Source: Candidatus Gastranaerophilales bacterium
Lineage (GTDB): Bacteria; Cyanobacteriota; Vampirovibrionia; Gastranaerophilales; Gastranaerophilaceae
Direction: 5' to 3'
Assembly (NCBI GenBank): GCA_944324205.1
Contig: CALUVK010000077.1
Span: forward strand, 1 to 7,188
Length of the DNA stretch: 7,188 nucleotides
Position numbers and translations under genes: made by a program. Of this stretch, positions 1 through 5,666 are shown piece after piece; the stretch's first letter is position 1, and each line of letters opens with the position of its first letter. The notes under the pieces were generated by a model, which did not search any database, had not been told where the DNA came from, and worked only from the letters and a program-made list of their open reading frames with translations.

Positions 1-1268
1 TTATATGCTCTTCCGTCGTCTTTTGTAAACAGGTTTTCCCAGTGGCTTAATGCTGTTCCGTCTTGTGAATAAGATGGATTTGTCATCATTAGATGGTGAG
101 TGTTTGTATCGTATCTTAAGGGAAATAAATCTTCCATCTGCATAAAGCTAGGGAGTTTATCGCTCGGATATTCGTACGCAAAGAGAGAGGAATTTATCCT
201 GTTGAGTCTTTCTTCGTAGCTTCTTCCGCCTTCGTCGTTATCGTTTGAGACTTCAACACCGGGAGCATAGTCTTTATCGTATTTGAGTTTTTCAGACCAG
301 CAACGGACTTTATCAAAGTTATCCGGCGGAACAAAAGCGGTACCTGTTGTAAGTCCGAGGTTTCTATAGCGTTCAAAATCGCCTGTACTTTTTTCTCCGG
401 CAAAGCTTATTGAGGTACATCCGGAGCGGGAGCGGATTTCGTATAGAATATACTGCATCTGGTTGTATTCCGGAAGTGCGCCTACTCCTGTATAGTTTTC
501 CATATCATAGCCGCCAATGTGTTTAGCTGAATCAATAAATACGGCTTCAAAACCTGTTTTTATGAGCTTAACATGCTCATTTATAAATAATTCCTGATGC
601 TCGGGGTTTTTCCAATCGAATGTTATATCATCTTCGTCAGCTCTTGCAATTTTTATCTGGTCGGCAGAAATTACGGTTCTAAATCCTGTTTTAAGCCCGT
701 GCAGATGGGCTAAGTCATTAAACGCGCGAAACTGCTCTTCGCCTGAAAGATTTATATCATAGTCAATAATATTACCGCTATAGCCTGCGTTAAGCTTAAT
801 TCCATATATAGAATTTTCTTCAAACGGGCCTTTATTAAAGCCGTCGCCGTAGATATTAGGAAAAATTTGCGACAAAATAACGCAATTCGCCCAGCTTTTT
901 GCAGAAGGCGGGATTGCAGGAAGAATTTTTATTGAACTTAATATTCCGTTTTTAGTTTGGTCTCCTTTCATTTCTGCTATTGCACGGTTATTTATTTCAA
1001 TATAATTAGCGCTTCTCCCCCACTTGTCGCCATATTTGGGAGTTTCTATGTTATCCGGAAATATGGGATAAAACTCTAAAGACTCATTAATTGTAACAAG
1101 AGATTCAACAGCCTCTTTAACAGTCCGATTTAATAGTTCAGAGGGGAGAATGTTACCAATCCATTTTTTAAAGCCCGACGTATATAAGTGTTCAATACTC
1201 CAACGGTCGGGCTCTAAATTTATATTTTCACCTAAGGCTTTTAATAATTCATTAACTGCATTTGACAT
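1..1268 (-). CDS. GH13-like (alpha-amylase superfamily) TIM-barrel protein, 3' end truncated by the window
   Basis: An open frame of 422 codons starts at ATG 1268-1266 and runs without a stop off the window start, so the C-terminus is missing. I see no signal peptide, so it is probably cytosolic. Residues 1-105 look like a helical N-terminal domain. From about residue 107 the layout follows alpha-amylase family barrels: AHLHGLKTGF (187-196) sits where the strand leading to conserved region I lies; FDWKNPEHQ (217-225) resembles the DxNwxNPEV segment; GFEAVFIDSAKHI (239-251) resembles region II with D246 as nucleophile; FAGEKSTG (289-296) resembles region III with E292 as acid/base; and EVSNDNDEGG (339-348) resembles region IV, with D345 or D343 as the third acid. 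The region I Asp/Asn-His and the region II Arg are not conserved, so activity and substrate are uncertain. An in-frame TAA at 1280-1278 fixes ATG 1268 as the only reasonable start, but no Shine-Dalgarno precedes it. It lies 51 bp downstream of the CMD gene and may be co-transcribed. Fold assignment is by eye; it could be another glycosidase clan. Confidence 0.6.
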   Translation of the reverse strand, partial: MSNAVNELLKALGENINLEPDRWSIEHLYTSGFKKWIGNILPSELLNRTVKEAVESLVTINESLEFYPIFPDNIETPKYGDKWGRSANYIEINNRAIAEMKGDQTKNGILSSIKILPAIPPSAKSWANCVILSQIFPNIYGDGFNKGPFEENSIYGIKLNAGYSGNIIDYDINLSGEEQFRAFNDLAHLHGLKTGFRTVISADQIKIARADEDDITFDWKNPEHQELFINEHVKLIKTGFEAVFIDSAKHIGGYDMENYTGVGALPEYNQMQYILYEIRSRSGCTSISFAGEKSTGDFERYRNLGLTTGTAFVPPDNFDKVRCWSEKLKYDKDYAPGVEVSNDNDEGGRSYEERLNRINSSLFAYEYPSDKLPSFMQMEDLFPLRYDTNTHHLMMTNPSYSQDGTALSHWENLFTKDDGRAY

Positions 1269-1319
1269 ATTATAAGCTTAAATGCTAAACAAAAAATTAA
1301 ATCGCCATAAACGGCTAAA
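1269..1319 (-). other. 51-bp spacer between the CMD and GH13-like genes
   Basis: This spacer is AT-rich and, on the minus strand, has only a weak 3-bp GCC/GGC hairpin just after the CMD stop, followed by a T-rich run (about 1291-1303). That is not enough to call a terminator. A 7-nt direct repeat GCTAAAC occurs at 1284-1290 and 1314-1320 (plus strand). I see no Shine-Dalgarno and no convincing promoter for the downstream gene, so read-through from the CMD gene is the simplest assumption. Confidence 0.4.
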
Positions 1320-2066
1320 CTAATCCGGTATCATTTCATTCAGGTATTTGAGGGCGTTCAAAGTTCGTGGAAAACCAATATAAGGCAGACACTGGTTAAT
1401 TGCTGCAATCATTGATTCTTTGTTATTTCCCGTATTTAAATTCCCTTGAATATGTCCTTTAATCTGGCTTTCTGTATCTCCGATTGATACGAGCATACAT
1501 AATGTTAAAAGTTCTCTTGTCTTCAAATCCAGCCCTTTTCTTGTATAAAAATCACCGAAACAGTATTTAGCAAGAAATTGCGGAATATGCTGTTCACTTT
1601 CAGGGTAAAGCGAGGGCATTGTTTTTATCTTTTCACCAAAAATTTCTATCTGTGTATTCAAACCTTCTTCGCCTCGAGTTTCTGCTGTTACTGTACCGGT
1701 TGATTCAATAGGTTCTTTGATAACTTCTTTCATAGCTTTTTCAGATTCAAGAGCTTTTACTGTTCCGACATAAGGTGCGCATTGATAAATTGCTTCTCTT
1801 ATTTCAACAGGCTTTGCGCCGGCTTTCAGCGCTTTTTCAATATGCTCTCCTATATATTCACTCTGGCCGTTTGAGGTTAAAACCACTATTGTAATAAGTT
1901 CTCTCATTTTTTTGTCCAATTTTCCTACGGTCGGGATATCATTATTAATAAAGTTTTCAGTAATTTGATATAATTCACTCATATTCGTATCCTCCTTTGT
2001 GCCTGCTGCAAATGATGTTGGAGCAAGTATGGCAATTATTCCTAATATTAAGAGTTTTTTCAACAT
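1320..2066 (-). CDS. Exported tandem-domain carboxymuconolactone decarboxylase (CMD) family protein
   Basis: The 248-residue product starts with a clear signal peptide: basic MLKK, a hydrophobic core LLILGIIAILAP, and probable cleavage after SFA at residue 20. Two CMD (AhpD-like fold) repeats follow, at about 55-116 and 183-245. Each has REL(I/L)T, a conserved His (H75 in GEHIEKALKAG, H205 in GHIQGNLNTG) and a QCxPYxG segment (C96 and C226). There is no AhpD-type CxxC pair, so peroxidase cycling as in AhpD is not supported. The family includes 4-carboxymuconolactone decarboxylases and many stress-induced proteins of unknown reaction; the substrate here cannot be told. It is coupled to the cupin by TAATG, with GGAG at 2079-2076. 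CMD and cupin (COG0599/COG1917) pairs and fusions are common, which suggests the two act together. A second in-frame ATG (Met29, 1982-1980) with a consensus Shine-Dalgarno could give a form without the signal peptide; I keep the long start because the leader is well formed. Confidence 0.9.
   Translation of the reverse strand: MLKKLLILGIIAILAPTSFAAGTKEDTNMSELYQITENFINNDIPTVGKLDKKMRELITIVVLTSNGQSEYIGEHIEKALKAGAKPVEIREAIYQCAPYVGTVKALESEKAMKEVIKEPIESTGTVTAETRGEEGLNTQIEIFGEKIKTMPSLYPESEQHIPQFLAKYCFGDFYTRKGLDLKTRELLTLCMLVSIGDTESQIKGHIQGNLNTGNNKESMIAAINQCLPYIGFPRTLNALKYLNEMIPD
1980..1998 (-). promoter_or_regulatory. Internal Shine-Dalgarno and alternative ATG (Met29) in the CMD gene
   Basis: AAAGGAGG at 1998-1991, an essentially perfect anti-16S match, lies 8 nt before an in-frame ATG at 1982-1980. 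Starting there gives MSELYQ..., a 220-residue protein that keeps both CMD repeats but loses the signal peptide. It is a stronger ribosome site than the one in front of the annotated start (GGAG, 9-10 nt spacing). Whether it is used is not shown by the sequence. Confidence 0.6.
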
Positions 2067-2530
2067 TATTTTTTATCTCCATAATATTCTTCATCAGAAA
2101 CGGGTTCTAACCAGACTGGTTTGTTGTTTGGCAAATTAGGTTCAATAGAGATATGCGCAAACATACCGTTTGGGCCGGCTCCGTGCCAGTGCTCAACATC
2201 TGGTGCAATTTTAATGACGTCCCCTTTTTTTAGTATCTGGATTTCTTTTCCTCTTTCTTGATATCTCCCTTCTCCTGCTGTTACAAGAAGAATCTGGCCC
2301 CCGGAATGTTTATGCCAGTTAGTTCTGGATTTTGGTTCAAATGTAACATTCCCGATTGATGAATTATATACTTCATCATATTCACAAAGCCTTTTCAGAT
2401 AGGTCTGTCCGGTAAAATATGCTCCATAAGGGTTCTTTTCACCCTGAGCAAATGGTTGTTCCAAAACTTCTGCCATCGCTAAATTGCCTCCTATAAATGT
2501 AATTAATAATATTGATAAAATTCTTTTCAT
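2066..2530 (-). CDS. Exported single-domain cupin (mandelonitrile-lyase-like metal site)
   Basis: This 154-residue protein has a signal peptide (MKRI, hydrophobic core LSILLITFIGGNL, likely cleavage after AMA at residue 20), so it acts outside the cytoplasmic membrane unless made from the internal start. The cupin barrel shows motif 1 as NWHKHSGGQILLVTAGEG (His73 and His75, with Gln79 in the usual Glu position) and motif 2 as GDVIKIAPDVEHWHG (His114). A His-His-Gln-His metal set is what I recall for bacterial cupin hydroxynitrile lyases of the Granulicella type, which bind manganese; that suggests the ligand set but not the reaction. It is the first gene of the minus-strand unit, has AAGGAGA at 2540-2534 before its ATG, and overlaps the CMD gene by 1 nt. 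The promoter upstream has MerR-type geometry. The substrate is unknown; members next to CMD genes have been linked to lactone, aldehyde or electrophile handling. Confidence 0.9.
   Translation of the reverse strand: MKRILSILLITFIGGNLAMAEVLEQPFAQGEKNPYGAYFTGQTYLKRLCEYDEVYNSSIGNVTFEPKSRTNWHKHSGGQILLVTAGEGRYQERGKEIQILKKGDVIKIAPDVEHWHGAGPNGMFAHISIEPNLPNNKPVWLEPVSDEEYYGDKK
2474..2493 (-). promoter_or_regulatory. Internal Shine-Dalgarno and alternative ATG (Met19) in the cupin gene
   Basis: TAGGAGG at 2493-2487, within the Gly14-Gly15 codons, is followed 10 nt later by an in-frame ATG at 2476-2474. The shorter product would start MAEVLEQ, almost the same N-terminus as the mature exported protein (EVLEQ). 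It could allow a cytosolic form. Chance is possible, because a GGA-GGC codon pair creates the motif by itself. Confidence 0.45.
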
Positions 2531-2552
2531 ATTTCTCCTTTCTTTGGATTTT

Positions 2553-2583
2553 ATTTTATCACCTTAGAGTAACTATTAGTCAA
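2553..2583 (-). promoter_or_regulatory. MerR-type promoter/operator of the cupin-CMD unit
   Basis: On the minus strand a -35 box TTGACT (2583-2578) and a -10 box TAAAAT (2558-2553) are separated by 19 bp, longer than the normal 17. The spacer is occupied by a 17-bp imperfect dyad (2563-2579; plus strand CTTAGAGTAACTATTAG) with 6 of 8 pairs matched. A 19-bp spacer with a dyad between the boxes is the hallmark of MerR-family activated promoters, in which the bound regulator untwists the DNA. The ACTCTAAG half-site resembles, from memory, AdhR/NmlR-like sites found before CMD genes. Transcription would start near 2546, leaving a short leader holding the Shine-Dalgarno. No MerR gene is in the window. 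A 17-bp reading using GATAAA (2560-2555) as the -10 is the alternative. Confidence 0.6.
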
Positions 2584-2601
2584 GTGATGTTCTTTTATTT
2601 C

Positions 2602-2630
2602 TGGACAGGTTTTTTTGTTTGTTATAGAAT
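2602..2630 (+). promoter_or_regulatory. Sigma70-type promoter of the cysS operon
   Basis: TGGACA (2602-2607; 5/6 to consensus) and TAGAAT (2625-2630; 5/6) are separated by exactly 17 bp. Transcription would start around 2637, giving a leader of about 34 nt that is too short for a T-box or other riboswitch. The -35 box lies 18 bp from the -35 of the divergent cupin promoter, so the two promoters stand back to back without overlapping. Confidence 0.65.
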
Positions 2631-2670
2631 CTTCTTGCCGGCTATTTTTATTAAAGGGAGATAAATTTTT

Positions 2671-4044
2671 ATGAAACTTCATAACTCTTACACAAATCAA
2701 GTTGAAGAATTTAAGCCGATTGAAGAAGGCAAAGTAAAAATGTACGTTTGCGGGCCTACGGTATATGACAATGCGCATCTGGGGCATGCAAGATGCTATA
2801 TTACCTGGGATGTTTTATATAGATACCTCAAATTCAAGGGTTATGATGTTACTTATTGCAGAAATGTTACGGATGTTGATGATAAAATACTGAAAAAAGC
2901 TGAAACAGAGGGTAAAACGCCGGAAGAAGTTTCAACATTCTGGTACAAAAAATTCAGCGAAAGCATGAAAGCCTTAAATAATCTGAAACCTGACATCGAG
3001 CCGTTTGCGACAAAAACTCTCGGTGAAATGATAGCTATGGTTAAGGATTTGATTAATAAAGGCTTTGCTTATGAAGCGGGGGGTGATGTTTATTTTAGGG
3101 TCAAAAAATTCTCCGCCTACGGTTATCTCTCAAAACAGCCGATTGATAAGCTGGAGAGCGGAGCGAGAATTGAGATAGGCGAGCAAAAGGAAGACCCGCT
3201 TGATTTTGCTCTGTGGAAAAAAGATGAAAAATTCGGATATAATTCACCCTGGGGTGTAGGCCGCCCCGGGTGGCATATTGAATGTTCCGCTATGAGCAGA
3301 AAATATTTGGGAAAAACTATTGATATTCACGCAGGCGGTGCGGATTTAATTTTCCCGCATCACGAAAATGAAATTGCGCAGTCTGAATGTGCTAACGGAT
3401 GCAAGTTCGTTAATTATTGGCTTCACAACGGGTTTGTAACAATTAACAAAGAAAAAATGTCCAAATCTTTAGGAAATTTTCTTACAATCGATGATTTATT
3501 AAAGAATTATGACGCTAATACTATCAGGTTTTTTATTTTAACAAACCATTACCGTATGCCGGTTGAGTTTTCGGATGAAGCTCTGCAGGCTGCATCAAAC
3601 GGAGTTAAGAGAATGCTGAATGCGAAGAGAACTCCGGTTGATGAAAATATTGATATAACCCAATATGATGAATACAAAGAATTTGTTGAGGCAATGGATG
3701 ATGATTTAAATACATCAAAAGCACTTGCCGTTCTTTTTGATTTAACGGGAAAAGCCAACAAAGATGTTCCTTATGCTTTTACTCTTCTTTATAAATTGGC
3801 GGAAACTCTGGGATTTACATTTGATAAAGCACGGTTTTCTGATGATGAACTTAAGGCTAAACTTGCTGAAATAAGCAGCGAACTTGGCGAGCAGTTTAAT
3901 TCTATGGAAGAGATTATAGAGAAAAGAAAAACCGCAAGAGCGGAAAAGAATTGGGAAATAGCGGATAGAATACGTATTGCGCTCGATAAAGCCGGAATTG
4001 TATTAAAAGATTCTAAGGAAGGTACGGTTTGGGAATTAAAATAA
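2671..4044 (+). CDS. cysS: Cysteinyl-tRNA synthetase
   Basis: This cytosolic class I aminoacyl-tRNA synthetase charges tRNA-Cys with cysteine using ATP. At 457 residues it has the normal bacterial length. The Rossmann core has YVCGPTVYD (25-33) and the HIGH signature as HLGH (36-39). The cysteine-selecting zinc site is complete: C27, C205 in WHIECSAMS, and H230 and E234 in FPHHENE. The second signature KMSKS is at 262-266. A helical DALR-type tRNA-binding region follows (about 335-395), and the C-terminus has the family's RKTARAEKNWEIADRIR and GIVLKDSKEGTVW segments (about 419-455). ATG 2671 is preceded by AAAGGGAG (2653-2660) at 10-nt spacing. It is the first gene of a plus-strand operon, and its last 16 nt overlap the next gene. 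No T-box leader is present. Confidence 0.98.
   Translation: MKLHNSYTNQVEEFKPIEEGKVKMYVCGPTVYDNAHLGHARCYITWDVLYRYLKFKGYDVTYCRNVTDVDDKILKKAETEGKTPEEVSTFWYKKFSESMKALNNLKPDIEPFATKTLGEMIAMVKDLINKGFAYEAGGDVYFRVKKFSAYGYLSKQPIDKLESGARIEIGEQKEDPLDFALWKKDEKFGYNSPWGVGRPGWHIECSAMSRKYLGKTIDIHAGGADLIFPHHENEIAQSECANGCKFVNYWLHNGFVTINKEKMSKSLGNFLTIDDLLKNYDANTIRFFILTNHYRMPVEFSDEALQAASNGVKRMLNAKRTPVDENIDITQYDEYKEFVEAMDDDLNTSKALAVLFDLTGKANKDVPYAFTLLYKLAETLGFTFDKARFSDDELKAKLAEISSELGEQFNSMEEIIEKRKTARAEKNWEIADRIRIALDKAGIVLKDSKEGTVWELK
4015..4031 (+). promoter_or_regulatory. Shine-Dalgarno supporting the TTG start of the SpoIID-like gene
   Basis: AAGGAAGG (4015-4022), inside the last codons of cysS, lies 6 nt before TTG 4029-4031. 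There is no ATG or GTG nearby that would keep the whole signal peptide, so TTG is the best start. The site lies in translated cysS sequence, which suits translational coupling. Confidence 0.6.
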
Positions 4045-5666
4045 AACAATTTTTAGGAATTCTTTTATTGCTTCTGGCTTTTGCCGGAAGTCCCGCTGTT
4101 TTTGCAGATTATAATATTATAAGAGTCGGGCTTACGGATAACAAATTCCAAAATGTTCTAAAGCAGGAGGTTACCGTATTTGGAACTGCCGACTGCGATA
4201 TTTGTGATAAAGAAACAAAGAAAGTTATATACAGAGTACCTGCTGATACTGAAATAACCGTAAAAAACGGAGTTACGGGGCTTGATGTTGTAATAAACGG
4301 CAAAGGCGGAACTTTAAGAGACTTTGTTATAGTATGTCCCCAAGGAGTTCTGGGGGTAAAAGATTTAAAGAGAAAAGGTGAACAGGCGCTTTACCACGGG
4401 GCTTTTGAGCTCGTGCAAAAGCCGGACAGAAAAGGGTTTTATCTTGTTAATCTGGTTGAAATACAGGATTATTTAAAGGGTGTAGTGCCTAATGAAATGC
4501 CGGTAAGATTTGGTTTGGAAGCCCTAAAAGCGCAAGCGGTTGCTGCAAGGAATTATGTTTTGGGCCCGAGAACGCAGGCTTATAATGAATTTAATGTTGT
4601 AGACAGTGTTGCAAGCCAGGTTTATTACGGCGTAAATACCGAGGATGATTTATCAACAAGAGCAGTTATGGAAACGGACGGTATTGTTGCTCTCTATGAT
4701 AATGAGCCTATTCTTACACTGTATAGCTCAACAGCCGGAGGATATACTGAAAGTTATGCTTATGCTTTTTCCGATCCTCATACAAAAATGTTTCCTTCAA
4801 TCAGCAAACCTTATCTTGTAGCTGTACCTGATAAAGAGGAGTTTGGGACATTAGAGGATGAAGATAAGGCAAGAGAATTCTACGGGAGCAAAGTTCCTTC
4901 TTATGATATAGACTCTCCATACTACAGATGGAAAAAAGTCTGGGCTGTAGGAGAGCTTGAAAATGTCTTAAAATCGACTCTTGTAGCCCAATCTAAAACC
5001 GGTTTTGTTCATCCTGCGTTTAATCAGGGGGATGAACTCGGGAAGATAAAAGATATAAAAGTTATGAAGCGCGGAGCTTCCGGTAAGGCTGTAGAAATAG
5101 AATTAATGACTACAAAAGGCTGTTACCGGATTGCAAAAGAGCTTGTTATAAGACGTGTTTTTCAAAAAGACGGAATATCGCTTCCCAGTGCAAATGTGTT
5201 TTTTGAAAAGACTCTGGATAATTACGGAAACGTAACAGATATTACGGCTTTTGGCGGAGGTTTCGGTCACGGTGTAGGAATGAGCCAGTACGGGGCAGGT
5301 TATATGGCGCAAAAGCTTGACCAGCCTTATTACAATATCTTAAGGCATTATTATACCGGCGTAAATCTCGGAACTCTTCCTGTTACGATATGCGGTGAGA
5401 AGGTTAAGCAGACCTTCTGGGCACCGGTAGGAAGAGCCCAAATAGTTGTTACAAATTCAAATACGGCAAAAATAACAGTTGTAATTAACGGAAAAACAAT
5501 GGAGTTTCCTGTTACAAAAACATTATTTCAGAAAGATTACAGAATAGATATTTCGCGTTATATAGAGGATGGTGAAAATACTATTGAATTTTACCCGCCG
5601 ACTTTAGGGCGCTCGGTTACTTTATACGTGGAATTGGTAGAAAAGTATGGAACAGAAAACAATTAA
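4029..5666 (+). CDS. Secreted SpoIID/LytB-domain peptidoglycan enzyme
   Basis: The 545-residue product starts at TTG and has a signal peptide (MGIKIKQFLGILLLLLAFAG, likely cleavage after VFA at residue 26), placing it in the cell-wall space. Residues 28-135 form an N-terminal beta-rich region with a CxxC (C56, C59). The SpoIID domain spans about 136-445. It has DYLKGVVPNEMP, with E156 at the position of the catalytic Glu, then EALKAQAVAARNYV (164-177), the STAGGYTES segment (234-242) and FGHGVGMSQYGA (412-423), followed by the ILRHYYTG helix. Residues about 450-540 look like a small C-terminal beta-sandwich. SpoIID of sporulating Firmicutes is a lytic transglycosylase acting on glycan strands stripped of stem peptides; related proteins occur in non-sporulating bacteria, including cyanobacteria. 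Its position between cysS and murJ suggests a housekeeping role in wall growth or division. It overlaps cysS by 16 nt and murJ by 20 nt. Confidence 0.92.
   Translation: MGIKIKQFLGILLLLLAFAGSPAVFADYNIIRVGLTDNKFQNVLKQEVTVFGTADCDICDKETKKVIYRVPADTEITVKNGVTGLDVVINGKGGTLRDFVIVCPQGVLGVKDLKRKGEQALYHGAFELVQKPDRKGFYLVNLVEIQDYLKGVVPNEMPVRFGLEALKAQAVAARNYVLGPRTQAYNEFNVVDSVASQVYYGVNTEDDLSTRAVMETDGIVALYDNEPILTLYSSTAGGYTESYAYAFSDPHTKMFPSISKPYLVAVPDKEEFGTLEDEDKAREFYGSKVPSYDIDSPYYRWKKVWAVGELENVLKSTLVAQSKTGFVHPAFNQGDELGKIKDIKVMKRGASGKAVEIELMTTKGCYRIAKELVIRRVFQKDGISLPSANVFFEKTLDNYGNVTDITAFGGGFGHGVGMSQYGAGYMAQKLDQPYYNILRHYYTGVNLGTLPVTICGEKVKQTFWAPVGRAQIVVTNSNTAKITVVINGKTMEFPVTKTLFQKDYRIDISRYIEDGENTIEFYPPTLGRSVTLYVELVEKYGTENN

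Noticed and set aside
1270..1275. TATAAT directly before the GH13-like ATG, as a possible promoter
   Set aside because: A -10 box touching the ATG would start transcription inside the gene, there is no -35 box at the right distance, and no later Met occurs until residue 100.
1291..1319. Intrinsic terminator after the CMD gene
   Set aside because: Only a 3-bp GCC/GGC stem precedes the T-run, which is too weak to call.
2631..2670. T-box or other riboswitch before cysS
   Set aside because: The leader is only about 34 nt, with no room for a T-box stem, specifier loop or terminator.
2551..2787. A 78-codon minus-strand frame across the divergent promoter region and the cysS start
   Set aside because: It runs antisense over the conserved cysS N-terminus and both promoters, and the product has no recognisable features.
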